A DNA stretch of 64,000 nt from Salinibacterium sp. NK8237 (GTDB lineage: Bacteria; Actinomycetota; Actinomycetes; Actinomycetales; Microbacteriaceae): positions 1,798,001 to 1,862,000 of the forward strand of contig NZ_JADYWE010000001.1 of assembly GCF_015864955.1 (NCBI RefSeq), in the 5' to 3' direction. Both the position numbers and the translations under genes were made by a program. Below the pieces are notes generated by a model. That model saw nothing but the letters and a program-made list of their open reading frames with translations, ran no database searches and was not told the DNA's origin. Below are positions 55,290 to 64,000 of the stretch, one piece after another (within the stretch, counting starts at the first letter, position 1; every line of letters begins with the position of its first letter).

Positions 55290-56725
55290 TGTCCCACCAC
55301 CAATCGGTTTTCGATCGAGGGCTCGATCACAAGCTGCGGCTGGTGACGCACGGTGTCAGAGAGGCGCAGCAAAAGCGCCGCAATGATCCAGTTTGCAACG
55401 AGGGATGAACCACCCGCCGCCAAGAACGGGGTCGTGAGACCGGTCAATGGAATCACGCGTGTGACGCCACCGATTACGACAAAGACCTGAAGGGCGATCA
55501 CAAAAGCGAGACCGACACCCAAGAGGCGGCCGAAATCATCTTGACCAGCAAAGCCGATACGGAATCCACGAGACACAAACAGAAGGTACAACGCCAGAAT
55601 TGCGAAGATGCCGATAAGGCCGAGTTCTTCGCCAAGTGAGGCAACGATGTAGTCGCTCTCGGCGAGAGGGGTGATCCCGGGGCTGCCTCGTCCAAGCCCT
55701 GTACCAATGAGTCCACCGTCAGCGAAACCGAAAAGGCCCTGCACTAACTGGTAGCTGCCTCCCGTTGCCTCGTAAACCTCCTGATTGAAGGGATCGAGCC
55801 AGGCATCAATGCGGCCGGAAATATAGGTCAGGTAGCGACTTGCGACAAAGGCGCCGCCCAAGAACATGGCCATTCCGAGCAGGATCCAGCTCGAGCGCCC
55901 GGTGGCGACGTAAATCATCACGAGGAAGAGACCGAAGTAAAGCAGGGCGGTACCCATATCGCGTTGGAAGATCAACACAAGCATGGATGCCACGAAGACA
56001 ACAAAGATGGGGCCGAGGTCGCGGGCACGAGGGAAGGTCATTCCCATAAATTTGTGACCGACCATGGACAGAGAATCGCGCGCCGACACGAGATAACCTG
56101 CGAAGAAAATCGCGAGAGCGATCTTGGCGAGCTCGCCGGGCTGGAAAGAGAAAGCACCAATTTGAACCCATAGGCGCGCGCCAAACCGGGTGTCACCGAT
56201 GACCGGTGCGAGCGGCAGCAGCAACAGGGCGATACCGCTGAACATCGCAATGTAACGATACCGCTGAAGTACCCGGTGATTCTTGATGATGATCAGCACC
56301 GCCATAGCGATGATGATGGCAATGCCCGTCCACACAATCTGGCGAACTCCGCCGCTGCTCCACCCCGAAACCTCGTCAGCCAAATCGAGACGGTAGATCA
56401 TGGCGATACCAAGGCCATTGAGCACCGTAATGATCGGCAAGATCAGGGGGTCAGCATCCCGTGCCGTCTTTCGCAAGGTGATGTGCATCGCAAAAACCAG
56501 AACACCGAGCATCGCCGAAAGCCCCAAGACGGTGTACCCAAGATGACCCATCACCCCTAATTGAACGAGCGCTATCGCGCCCAGGTTGATGAAGATCGCG
56601 ACGATGATGAGCAAGAGTTCGAGATTGCGCAGGCGAGCAGGAACCCGCAGTTTGAGGCGGATGTTCTCGGTAATAGCTCGGGGGGCGGCCGCAGCCCGAG
56701 CTTCAGCGCTAGGGGACACGGGCAT
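55286..56725 (-). CDS. rodA: RodA/FtsW-type SEDS peptidoglycan polymerase
   Basis: 479 aa with about 12 membrane helices and the SEDS features GEELGLIGIFAILALYLLFVSRGF and GLTTPFLAAGGSSLVANWIIAALLLRLSD. Polymerises lipid II and pairs with PbpA. Overlaps pstP by 17 bp. Confidence 0.95.
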   Translation of the reverse strand: MPVSPSAEARAAAAPRAITENIRLKLRVPARLRNLELLLIIVAIFINLGAIALVQLGVMGHLGYTVLGLSAMLGVLVFAMHITLRKTARDADPLILPIITVLNGLGIAMIYRLDLADEVSGWSSGGVRQIVWTGIAIIIAMAVLIIIKNHRVLQRYRYIAMFSGIALLLLPLAPVIGDTRFGARLWVQIGAFSFQPGELAKIALAIFFAGYLVSARDSLSMVGHKFMGMTFPRARDLGPIFVVFVASMLVLIFQRDMGTALLYFGLFLVMIYVATGRSSWILLGMAMFLGGAFVASRYLTYISGRIDAWLDPFNQEVYEATGGSYQLVQGLFGFADGGLIGTGLGRGSPGITPLAESDYIVASLGEELGLIGIFAILALYLLFVSRGFRIGFAGQDDFGRLLGVGLAFVIALQVFVVIGGVTRVIPLTGLTTPFLAAGGSSLVANWIIAALLLRLSDTVRHQPQLVIEPSIENRLVVGQ

Positions 56726-57953
56726 CAGACAACATTTCTACAATGCGTTGCGCATCTTCAAGGTCACTCGCGTTGATGGTGTTCTCAACGCTCGAGCGCA
56801 AGTAGAGAGGGAGGTCAACGACGCGAACATCCGTGATTTGGTACACGTGTGACAAGGAAATTGGGCCGATGCTTTGCTGCACACCCTGATAGATAGCGAC
56901 CTTGCCGTCATCAGTGCCCACGAAGTGCTGCTGTTGAGTGTACTGGTAGCCCAAAACGAGGCCGGCTACGATCGCCGCGACCGTGAGGGTAATGAACGTA
57001 ATCCACGAAATGCGGCGGCGTCGAACCCGGCGGCGGTCCTCGCGGATGATCGCTTGGTAGTACTCGTCTGACTCTGGCTCAAAGTGGCTGTCGTCGGTTT
57101 GCGTGGCCTTGAGGGGGTGCAGCAGCAGGTTCGGCAAACGAACCGGCTTCTTCACGATCGTTGGCTCGAAGGAGAGCGGGGAAGCAGCGGAACCAACCAT
57201 GAGCGGCGGCTCGTGGGCCGACGACGCATCGTCACCGACATCCACCAACACGACCGTGACGTTGTCGGGAGCGCCCTGATCGAGGGCTGCCTGAACCAGT
57301 CGTTCTGTCGCCGCTTGCGAATCGGTCACCCGGCGAAGGATGGCCGAAATCTTATCTTCTGTAACGAAACTGCTCAAACCATCAGAGCAGAGCAGCCAAC
57401 GGTCACCCGGTTGCGTGTCAAAAACCTCTGTGTCGATCTCCGGTGACGCATCAACATCACCCAAAACTCGCATCAGAACGGATCGACGGGGGTGCACGGC
57501 CGCTTCTTCAAGCGTGATGCGGCCGCTTTCGACCAAACGTTGCACGAAGGTGTGATCGTGCGTCATCTGCTTCATCGTGCCGTCGCGCAGCAGATAGATG
57601 CGCGAGTCGCCAATGTGCGCCATGCCCATTTTGTTGCCGACGCGAACCATTCCACTGACCGTGGTTCCCATGCCGGTGAGCTCATTGTGCTCAATAACAG
57701 TGTCGGAGAGGATGCGGTTAGCGGCGAGCAGGGTGTCGTGCAGCACCTGAGCGGCTTCTTCTGCTGACTCAAAAACGTGGTCTGCTTCTACAACGTGCTT
57801 AATGGTGATCGCCGAAGCGACGTCGCCACCAGCGTGGCCGCCCATGCCGTCCGCGACAATGAAAAGGTAACTGCCGGCGTAGGCACTGTCCTGGTTGTTA
57901 GCCCGAACCTTCCCCACATGGGATGCGGCAGCACTGTTGCCCAAAGTGGCCAT
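56709..57953 (-). CDS. pstP: PP2C-family serine/threonine phosphatase PstP
   Basis: 414 aa. Metal-binding motifs RANNQDS and VADGMGGHAGGDVAS, DSRIYLLRDG, and CSDGLSSFV. Transmembrane helix around 315-340 and extracellular tail with no named domain. Removes phosphate added by PknA and PknB. Adjacent to fhaB (4 nt). Confidence 0.95.
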   Translation of the reverse strand: MATLGNSAAASHVGKVRANNQDSAYAGSYLFIVADGMGGHAGGDVASAITIKHVVEADHVFESAEEAAQVLHDTLLAANRILSDTVIEHNELTGMGTTVSGMVRVGNKMGMAHIGDSRIYLLRDGTMKQMTHDHTFVQRLVESGRITLEEAAVHPRRSVLMRVLGDVDASPEIDTEVFDTQPGDRWLLCSDGLSSFVTEDKISAILRRVTDSQAATERLVQAALDQGAPDNVTVVLVDVGDDASSAHEPPLMVGSAASPLSFEPTIVKKPVRLPNLLLHPLKATQTDDSHFEPESDEYYQAIIREDRRRVRRRRISWITFITLTVAAIVAGLVLGYQYTQQQHFVGTDDGKVAIYQGVQQSIGPISLSHVYQITDVRVVDLPLYLRSSVENTINASDLEDAQRIVEMLSDARVP

Positions 57954-57957
57954 TCAA

Positions 57958-58485
57958 TTACCGCCGCAGTTCGAAGCTAGTAGTGCCGATCTTGATCGGC
58001 GTATTCAGCGGAACCGGGGTCGGAACGCTCACGCGCTGGCCAGCCAAGAAGGTGCCATTCGTGGAGTCAAGATCCTGAACGACCCAACTATCAGCCCACC
58101 GCAACAAGCGCGCGTGATGGGTCGACGTGTAATCGTCGCGGATGACTAACCCAGACTCGCTGGAGCGCCCAATGGTCAGCTGCTCCTCCGGGAGCGAAAT
58201 CTCTAAGCCCTCTTTCGAACCAGAAACAATCACCAAGCGAGTGGCATCGAGCGAGCTGCCCTCGACAGAAACTGGCTGCACAGGGCGCGTCGTCTGGGCG
58301 GCCGCCGGCGCGGGAGCGGATGGCGCTGCTGCGGTTTGTTGCACCTGAGCTGCGCTCTGCAGGGGCATCCGGCGAACCTTCTCTCCGAATAGGTCAGAGC
58401 GGAGCGCGTAGACGATGGCGAAGATGAAACCCCACATGATGGCGAGGAAAGCGATGCGCAACAAGAGGAGGGTTAGTTCACTCAT
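57958..58485 (-). CDS. fhaB: FHA-domain protein FhaB
   Basis: 175 aa. N-terminal transmembrane helix (TLLLLRIAFLAIMWGFIFAIVYAL), Ala/Pro-rich linker, FHA domain at about 95-170 with IGRSSESGLVI and STHHARL. Binds phosphothreonine of PknA/PknB targets. Start overlaps fhaA stop (ATGA). Confidence 0.94.
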   Translation of the reverse strand: MSELTLLLLRIAFLAIMWGFIFAIVYALRSDLFGEKVRRMPLQSAAQVQQTAAAPSAPAPAAAQTTRPVQPVSVEGSSLDATRLVIVSGSKEGLEISLPEEQLTIGRSSESGLVIRDDYTSTHHARLLRWADSWVVQDLDSTNGTFLAGQRVSVPTPVPLNTPIKIGTTSFELRR

Positions 58486-59198
58486 AGGGTGAACCCCCGG
58501 TCGTCGCGACGATCAGCGGGCTGATCGACATCTGCAGATTGGGCAAGCACACGGAACACGATACGGGTTCGGCCGACATCAATCACGGATTCCGGCGCGA
58601 GTGGTGCACGAGAAACGGGCGATCCGTTCAATTTAGACCCATTCGTGGAGTTGAGGTCGTTGACCTCCGCACGGCTGCCATCCCAAAGAATCTCTACGTG
58701 TTTGCGAGAAATGCCGTTGTCATCGACGGTGATGTCGGCTTCGCTGCCGCGACCGATGATGGTGCGGGAATGTTTAAGCGTGTGTCGAGTGCCATTGATG
58801 TCGAGCACGGGTGTCCACGCGACGGTTCCCTTCACATTGACGGAATCGACTTCGATCATTCCCTGACTGAGAGAGTCGTCGGGTGCAAGCACGATGGAGA
58901 TTCCGCCGGAGAACGAATAGTGCTGCGCGGTTGCGTGGCGTTGCACAAGCTCGGTGAGCTCAGAGATGAGCGTACTGCCGAGGCCCGACATGCGTTGGTA
59001 ATCACTCTGGCCAAGACGCACGGTGAAGCTGTTGGGCACGAGGATGCGGTCGCGCGACACAACGGCGGCCTGCGTGTCGAGTTCGCGGCGCAGGGCGCTC
59101 GTGATTTCGACGGGTTGCAGACCACTTTTAAAGGTCTTAGCGAATGCGCCGTTGACGGCACGTTCGAGACCTCGTTCAAAGTTGTCCAGAAGACCCAA
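58482..59198 (-). CDS. fhaA: FHA-domain protein FhaA (DUF3662 + FHA)
   Basis: 238 aa. N-terminal DUF3662 (FERGLERAVNGAFAKTFKSGLQPVEI), then FHA with RTIIGRGSEADITV and SRKHVEI. Compared with the roughly 520-aa mycobacterial form the linker between domains is short. Recruits cell-wall factors such as MviN/MurJ in mycobacteria. First gene of the leftward kinase block. Confidence 0.94.
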   Translation of the reverse strand: MGLLDNFERGLERAVNGAFAKTFKSGLQPVEITSALRRELDTQAAVVSRDRILVPNSFTVRLGQSDYQRMSGLGSTLISELTELVQRHATAQHYSFSGGISIVLAPDDSLSQGMIEVDSVNVKGTVAWTPVLDINGTRHTLKHSRTIIGRGSEADITVDDNGISRKHVEILWDGSRAEVNDLNSTNGSKLNGSPVSRAPLAPESVIDVGRTRIVFRVLAQSADVDQPADRRDDRGFTL

Positions 59199-59278
59199 AG
59201 CTCTCCTCGTTCTGGCTCGTTGTAGTACGTCGATGTTAGCCGGTGCATGGGGCTAACCCGTTACCCACGGTCGAGCAA

Positions 59279-60001
59279 TTAGGGCAGAAGGCCCATGGGG
59301 TCAACGCGAGTGCCGTTGACGTAGGTCTCAAAGTGAAGGTGGGCGACGGTGACGTAGCCGGTGCTACCGCTCAGGCCGATTGGCGTTCCAGCCGCCACTG
59401 TTTGGCCCGGGGAGACCATTTGTGATCCGGCAATCATGTGGGAATACAGGGTGGAAACGCCACTTCCGTGGTCGATTTTCACGTACTGGCCCCAGCCGCC
59501 GCCGTACGTAACCTCAGTGACAACACCCGGTGACGCCGAGACAATCGTCGCTCCGCTGCCTGTCATGATGTCGATGCCGCCGTGAAATTCTGTACCGCGG
59601 TAACCGAAGCCGTCGTTCACGGGGGCGTTGGCAGGCCACTGCGCCAAGAACCCAGCGAAAGCACCGCTGTAGCTCCCAGAGTACGAACCGGAGGAGGCCG
59701 CGGCGTAGACCTCAGCAACGGGTTCTGGCTCTGGCTCTGGCTCAGGTTCTTTGATTTTGATGGCGTCGCGAGTTGCGGCCGAGATTTCGGCATCCACCGA
59801 TGAAGCGAAGGACTGGATGGGAACAACCGCAGCCTTCTCGGTGGTGGCGAGCTCTGTTGCCTGCTGGAGAACGACCGAAGCCGATGCGGCGGAAGCGGTG
59901 GACTCGATGTCGCGCGATGAAGGTTCCAAGTGCGCTGCGGCAGGAACAGTCACGCTCACGACAACAGCCATGATTGCGCTGATAGTCAGCAATCGTTTCA
60001 C
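59279..60001 (-). CDS. Secreted M23-family metallopeptidase
   Basis: 240 aa from GTG 60001 (VKRLLTISAIMAVVVSVTVP), which gives a clean signal peptide ending AAAHL. A helical stretch and an (EP)n tract (KEPEPEPEPEPVAEV) precede the LytM/M23 domain with Zn ligands in FHGGIDIM and AHLHFETYV and catalytic segment STLYSHMIAGS. Likely a peptidoglycan endopeptidase or an inactive LytM regulator. The metal residues look intact, so enzyme activity is plausible. An upstream in-frame ATG would spoil the signal peptide. Confidence 0.92.
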   Translation of the reverse strand: MKRLLTISAIMAVVVSVTVPAAAHLEPSSRDIESTASAASASVVLQQATELATTEKAAVVPIQSFASSVDAEISAATRDAIKIKEPEPEPEPEPVAEVYAAASSGSYSGSYSGAFAGFLAQWPANAPVNDGFGYRGTEFHGGIDIMTGSGATIVSASPGVVTEVTYGGGWGQYVKIDHGSGVSTLYSHMIAGSQMVSPGQTVAAGTPIGLSGSTGYVTVAHLHFETYVNGTRVDPMGLLP

Positions 60002-60212
60002 GCGGTAACCCCCAGGGGTGTGGTCTTTGTTCTGTCTGGGTGGACAGTTTTGGATCAAGTCTGGTTGAACCCGTGCTTTTTAGGCACACGGACAGCTATC
60101 GACCCTATATGACGAAGCTGTGAATCGTCACTATTCGTCTTTTGGTGCCAGAATCGTTGAACGGCTGGGCGCTGTGATAATCTCACTCAGTTGAGTGTTC
60201 AACTCAACCCAC

Positions 60213-60296
60213 GCGTGAGTGGCGGAATTGGTAGACGCGCACGGTTCAGGTCCGTGTGTTCGAAAGGACGTGGGGGTTCAAGTCCCCCCTCGCGCA
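60213..60296 (+). tRNA. tRNA-Leu (anticodon CAG)
   Basis: 84 nt with the long variable arm of class II tRNAs. Acceptor GCGTGAG/CTCGCGC with one T-G pair, anticodon loop TTCAGGT, T-arm GGGGGTTCAAGTCCCCC. CCA not encoded. Confidence 0.96.
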
Positions 60297-60302
60297 CAGT
60301 GA

Positions 60303-60351
60303 AAAAATAGCCTTTGCTCTGGCAGATTTTGTCAGAACAAAGGCTATTTTT
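60303..60351 (+). terminator. Terminator of tRNA-Leu
   Basis: AAAAATAGCCTTTG pairs with CAAAGGCTATTTTT, with extra pairing in the loop, and a T-run at the end. Located 6 nt after the tRNA. Confidence 0.9.
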
Positions 60352-60356
60352 GTCGG

Positions 60357-60381
60357 CCCCGCTGAGCGCTCCTCAGCGGGG
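60357..60381 (-). terminator. GC hairpin behind the DUF389 gene
   Basis: CCCCGCTGAG pairs with CTCAGCGGGG across five nt. It ends directly at the stop of the leftward DUF389 gene, and the adjacent A-rich segment of the tRNA terminator gives T-residues on the minus strand. Confidence 0.7.
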
Positions 60382-61401
60382 TTAGGGCGTTGCAGGGCTC
60401 TGAAGATTGACGAATCGTGACGGCACGAGTTCCACCTCGACAATGCTCGGATCAACACCTTGTTCAGCGATCAGGGTGGCGAGCTCATCGGTGTCGGGTG
60501 CGGGCAGCGGGCCCGTTACACGAAGGAACACTCGGTTGAGGCCGGTATCGACGCTCACCAGATCCCATTCAGCGTCATCAGCCCACTGTTCCGCAGTTGA
60601 GCGAATAGCATTTTCGCGAACGGTAGCGGTCGCTGTATTCGCGGAAGAAATAGTGAGTGGAATAGCGACAAGCACGAGCATTGTCGAGATCGCGATGCCC
60701 GCCCTGTGTTTGTGCACGAGTGAAGCCGCTGGCGTTGACTTAAGCGCAGGGGATTGTTGAACCTTGAATAGGGCCATCACCACGACACCTGTAGCGAGAA
60801 TAGAGGCGACGTTCGTGATGAACAGCAACAATGCGCCCAATGCCTCCTCGAATGCTCCGGACTCTAAAGTGAGTCCCGAAACAACGAGCGGCGGCACCAG
60901 AGATATCGCAATTGCAACCCCGGGAAGGGTGTCGGAGATGTCTCGACGAATGAGCGCGAAAGAGCCGACAACTCCTGTGGCGAGCGCAGCAAGCAAGTCG
61001 ATGAGTCCAGGGTGCACGCGGCCAGCAACCTGATCGTTCGTCGCCGCGACCACATCATTAGCTACGAGCAAGCCGACGATGAAGCCGACCCCGACTGCGG
61101 CAGTCGCACCCGCTGCCATCAACGCGATGGAACGCACGAGGTTGATGCGATCTCCGAGCACAGTAGAGAGCATCGTTCCCTGAATGGGGAGCATCATGGG
61201 CGCCACGATCATGGCTCCGATGACAGCGGCAGTCGATTCAGCCACAATTCCTGCGGCAGCGATCGTGGACGCCAATATCAGCAGTATCCAGAACCGGCTG
61301 AGCCGTTGCCCGCGTTCTGCCCCATCGAAGAGAACCGCGTTTCGCATGTGCTCGATGCCGTTGCGGTTGGTTGGCGGAAGATCAGTAGTTGCTGCGTCCA
61401 T
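60382..61401 (-). CDS. DUF389 family membrane protein
   Basis: 339 aa, start taken at ATG 61401 because GAGGGG lies upstream; nine codons of in-frame extension with a second ATG exist. About six membrane helices. The DUF389 motif MRNAVLFDGAERGQRLSRFW, AESTAAVIGAMIVAPMMLPIQG and DISDTLPGVAIAISLVPPLVVSGL are recognised. The C-terminal cytoplasmic or extracellular part has a small beta-domain ending VPSRFVNL. Function unknown. The amidohydrolase gene lies just upstream on the same strand. Confidence 0.85.
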   Translation of the reverse strand: MDAATTDLPPTNRNGIEHMRNAVLFDGAERGQRLSRFWILLILASTIAAAGIVAESTAAVIGAMIVAPMMLPIQGTMLSTVLGDRINLVRSIALMAAGATAAVGVGFIVGLLVANDVVAATNDQVAGRVHPGLIDLLAALATGVVGSFALIRRDISDTLPGVAIAISLVPPLVVSGLTLESGAFEEALGALLLFITNVASILATGVVVMALFKVQQSPALKSTPAASLVHKHRAGIAISTMLVLVAIPLTISSANTATATVRENAIRSTAEQWADDAEWDLVSVDTGLNRVFLRVTGPLPAPDTDELATLIAEQGVDPSIVEVELVPSRFVNLQSPATP

Positions 61402-61455
61402 GGTCGTCGGCCCCTCGCTCGCGGTCATAGTTCTGTGGATCGCCGTGCTGTTAGA

Positions 61456-63063
61456 TCAATTGTTCTCGTACACCAAGGCGCCAGCGAAGTAGGTGGCCAA
61501 CACTTGGGTATTCGCCAGAGCTTCACTGCTGACCTCATACGGGTCGCGATCAATGACGATCAGGTCCGCATATTTTCCGACCTCGATGCTGCCGATGTGG
61601 TTCTCTGACTGCAGCTGCCAGGCTGCAGAAGTTGTGTGGGCCCTTAGAGCGTCATCGAGAGTGACTCCTTTGGCGCCGTCCAACACTCTGCCGGTGTTGC
61701 TCCGCCGGGTCATTGCAACAGCCATATTGCGAAAAGGCTCGAGCGGCGTGACGGTGCCATCGTTATGGAACGTGGTGCGTATTCCAGCCGCTAACGCGCT
61801 CTGAGCATCCGCCCACCTCATGCCGGGTTCGCCGAACAACTTGTCGACGAGGACATCGCCCCAATAGTGGATGTGGTCGACGAAGACGCTCACGGTGACC
61901 CCCAGTGTTGCGGCGCGTTCACACTGCGCCGGCGTGATTGCTCCGACGTGTTCAAGTCGAAAGCGATGATCGGTGAGACCGAGCTCGGTAATCACCGTCT
62001 CCCAAGCGTTGAGGACACTATCGATGGCGAGGTCGCCGTGAGCATGGCAGGCGAGCTGCCAGCCTTGGGCGGCGTAATTCCGGGAAATTTCGCGCAATTC
62101 ATCTTCGGAAAAATTCGCGGTGCCCCGGTGGCCAGGCTCAAGGCCCATCGCCGTTGTTGTCGCGTTCGTCAGATAGGGAAAGGACGTTGCAATATTGCCG
62201 ACCCACGGTGAGCCATCGGCCCACGTCTTAATTCCAATCTGTGAGACCACGTGATCACCATTGACTCGCTCAATGGCGCTCGTGCCACCGGGATGAGACA
62301 TTTCGTAGAGGCGAAGCCGAGCCGTGAACTCGTGTTGGTCTCGAGCAGCGGCAAGCAGCGGCGCTTGCGCGGGGTTCCAGGACATATCGCAGAGCGTTGT
62401 GACCCCGACAGCGTTGGCCCGGTGCAGCTCGGCAGACATCAAACGGTCGAAGTCTGCATACGACTTGCTGAGGAAAGGCCCCGCGACGGTGAAAATCGCC
62501 GCCGTTTCGTGCGCAACCCCCGATAACTCACCTTTGTCATCCCTGCCATAGGAAGAGCCTTGAGGATCGGGAGTTTCCCGAGTGATGCCGGCGAGTGCGG
62601 CGGCCGCCGAGTTGAAGAACGCGCTGTGGCCTGAATTGTGCACGATCACCAGAGGAACGTCGCCAGCAAGCTCATCGAGGCTTGTTAGCGTCGGATCAAC
62701 GAGTCCCACTTGAAGCAGCGGGTCCCACCCGTTGGCAAGCACTCCGGCCGGTTCGGCGCCGACGGCGGAGCGGATGCGGTGCATTACCTCGTGCGGGTCC
62801 GTGACGATTACGGGCCTAATGTCGACCACATTCTCGCTCAACAGAACGGCACTCGATGTCGGATGGCCGTGGGGCTCTATGAGGCCAGGCATGAGCACAC
62901 GTTCGCCGAGCTCAACAATTGTCGCGTCTGCGGGGAGTTGCGAGCGGAGATCGCTTTCAGCGCCGACGGCAGTGATCCGATCGCCCTCTACCAAGACCGC
63001 GCTCGCACGAGGAACGTTCTCGTTGAGGGTAAGGACCGTGCCGACAAAAAGAGTCGAAGACAT
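61456..63063 (-). CDS. YtcJ-like metal-dependent amidohydrolase
   Basis: 535 aa. Start at ATG 63063 (MSSTLFVGTVLTLNENVP) with AAAGGAAGC in front. Amidohydrolase-superfamily metal site in VLMPGLIEPHGHPTSS, RLEHVGAIT and FHNDGTVTPLEPFRNM, with the C-terminal WQLQSENHIGSIEVGKYADLIVIDRDP. It belongs to the amidohydrolase_3 group; substrate unknown. May be co-transcribed with DUF389. Confidence 0.9.
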   Translation of the reverse strand: MSSTLFVGTVLTLNENVPRASAVLVEGDRITAVGAESDLRSQLPADATIVELGERVLMPGLIEPHGHPTSSAVLLSENVVDIRPVIVTDPHEVMHRIRSAVGAEPAGVLANGWDPLLQVGLVDPTLTSLDELAGDVPLVIVHNSGHSAFFNSAAAALAGITRETPDPQGSSYGRDDKGELSGVAHETAAIFTVAGPFLSKSYADFDRLMSAELHRANAVGVTTLCDMSWNPAQAPLLAAARDQHEFTARLRLYEMSHPGGTSAIERVNGDHVVSQIGIKTWADGSPWVGNIATSFPYLTNATTTAMGLEPGHRGTANFSEDELREISRNYAAQGWQLACHAHGDLAIDSVLNAWETVITELGLTDHRFRLEHVGAITPAQCERAATLGVTVSVFVDHIHYWGDVLVDKLFGEPGMRWADAQSALAAGIRTTFHNDGTVTPLEPFRNMAVAMTRRSNTGRVLDGAKGVTLDDALRAHTTSAAWQLQSENHIGSIEVGKYADLIVIDRDPYEVSSEALANTQVLATYFAGALVYENN

Positions 63064-63155
63064 TCTGCTTCCTTTCACGTACCGCTGAGTAAGGAACTCT
63101 CCAAAACTCTAACGGCGCGTGATTGTTAGCTGAGGCATCCTCGCCGCAAAACGCG

Positions 63156-64000
63156 TTAGCGAACTTGGCGAACCGTGAACTGCATTTGCGGGTTCGCATA
63201 GAACTCTTGCGACTCAACGAGCTGCAGTTCGCGCTCGCCAGACTCGAGAGTTTTGGTGAGAAGGTCGAAGACGCTGGATGCCGTGCGAGCGAGAGCGTCA
63301 GCAGCATCGCCGGAGCGCGTGAAGTGGGCGGTGAAGAGGGCGGCGGTGACGTCACCCGAACCGTTGGCCTTCATCGGCAGTCGTGGGGTCTGTACGATCC
63401 ACGCTCCGGCATCCGTCACAGCCATCATCTCGATGGTGTCCGCTTCAGCATCGGGGCGTTCAACGCTCGTGACGAGAACAGTGCTCGGACCCATCGCGCG
63501 GGCGAGATCAGCAGAGGCCAGCGTCGACTCGATCGTGTCCGGATCGGTTTCGGTGAGAAAACCCAGTTCGAACTGGTTGGGGGTGATGATGTCGGCGACA
63601 GGAACCACGCGCTCACGCAGCAGGATCGGGATGGCGGGGGCCACGAAGCATCCGGACTTCGCATTTCCCATCACCGGGTCGCATGCGTAGATCGCGTTCG
63701 GGTTCGCCGCCTTGACGCGAGCAACAGTGTCGATGATCACATCGCCGATACCCTCGCCGCCCTGGTAGCCCGAAAGGATGACGTCGATCTGGGGGAAGAC
63801 TCCGCGATCCTCGATGCCGGCAATGACCTCAGACACATCGTTGGGATCGATCATCGGGCCGCGCCACGCGCCATAGCCGGTGTGGTTCGAGAAGTTGACC
63901 GTATAAACGGGCAACACCTCAACGCCAATGCGCTGCAGCGGGAACACCGCGGCGGAGTTGCCGACATGGCCGAACGCGACTGCTGACTGAATCGAAAGGA
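63156..64000 (-). CDS. pdxY: Pyridoxal/pyridoxine kinase (5' end outside window)
   Basis: About 281 codons visible, cut at the window edge; only a few N-terminal residues are missing, judged from LSIQSAVAFGHVGNSAAVFPLQRIG which begins near the start in family members. Ribokinase-like fold with YACDPVMGNAKSGCFV and the ATP/anion-hole motif PMKANGSGDVTAALF. Phosphorylates pyridoxal in the PLP salvage path. Confidence 0.92.
   Translation of the reverse strand, partial: LSIQSAVAFGHVGNSAAVFPLQRIGVEVLPVYTVNFSNHTGYGAWRGPMIDPNDVSEVIAGIEDRGVFPQIDVILSGYQGGEGIGDVIIDTVARVKAANPNAIYACDPVMGNAKSGCFVAPAIPILLRERVVPVADIITPNQFELGFLTETDPDTIESTLASADLARAMGPSTVLVTSVERPDAEADTIEMMAVTDAGAWIVQTPRLPMKANGSGDVTAALFTAHFTRSGDAADALARTASSVFDLLTKTLESGERELQLVESQEFYANPQMQFTVRQVR

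Overview
The window is about 64 kb of chromosome around the replication origin of a high-GC Gram-positive bacterium. Protein similarity, the gene order rpmH-dnaA-dnaN-gnd-recF-DUF721-gyrB-gyrA, the crgA/pknB/pknA/pbpA/rodA/pstP/fhaB/fhaA block and the pcnA-DUF6049-murJ-trxB-trxA-parA-parB order all point to Actinomycetota. I infer the family Microbacteriaceae (Salinibacterium/Rhodoglobus-like) from the moderate GC content, the class E sortase beside crgA and the protein flavour. No rRNA, phage, IS element or CRISPR array was seen.

Layout. 1-7.8 kb: the start of an AI-2E family transporter, a hisC-bkdA-bkdB-bkdC operon (a transaminase plus E1 and E2 of a 2-oxoacid dehydrogenase), a holin-like membrane protein, a WXG-like small protein with an alpha/beta hydrolase, and a low-molecular-weight phosphatase. 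7.8-14.3 kb: purB, a siderophore ABC importer read leftward behind an IdeR/DtxR-type box and a perfect 26-bp palindrome, and two small membrane proteins. 14.3-19.5 kb: dnaB, then the rpsF-ssb-rpsR-rplI operon and a CCA-adding enzyme. 19.6-28 kb: DUF6049 secreted protein, murJ, trxB, trxA, an SDR enzyme, a PLP aminotransferase and a D-Ala-D-Ala ligase-like ATP-grasp protein.

28-34 kb holds the segregation and origin-left genes. A 1.1-kb gene-free stretch carries five parS-like sites, a heptanucleotide tandem repeat and a strongly folded element. It is followed by the overlapping leftward operon rpmH-rnpA-yidD-yidC-khpB-rsmG-parA-parB, with further parS sites at the parA start codon and in front of rsmG. 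34-45 kb: dnaA, the oriC intergenic region with DnaA boxes, dnaN, gnd, recF, a DUF721 gene, gyrB, gyrA, a DUF3566 membrane protein, and tRNA-Ile and tRNA-Ala. 45-50.3 kb: an SDR enzyme, an ExbD-free helical membrane-anchored protein of unknown role, a cyclophilin, a rhomboid protease, crgA, a class E sortase, a 52-residue membrane protein and a trpG/pabA-type amidotransferase. 50.3-60 kb: the Ser/Thr kinase and cell-wall elongation cluster (pknB, pknA, pbpA, rodA, pstP, fhaB, fhaA) and an M23 peptidase. 60-64 kb: tRNA-Leu, a DUF389 membrane protein, an amidohydrolase and most of a pyridoxal kinase.

Taken together the window combines replication initiation, chromosome segregation, membrane insertion and peptidoglycan growth control. 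Most genes point away from oriC, as expected for co-orientation with replication. The kinase block points toward oriC, as it does in Mycobacterium. The least explained parts are the parS/repeat region at 28-29 kb, the 26-bp palindrome by the IdeR box, the WXG-like/hydrolase pair, and a hairpin with a CCG loop ahead of rpsF.
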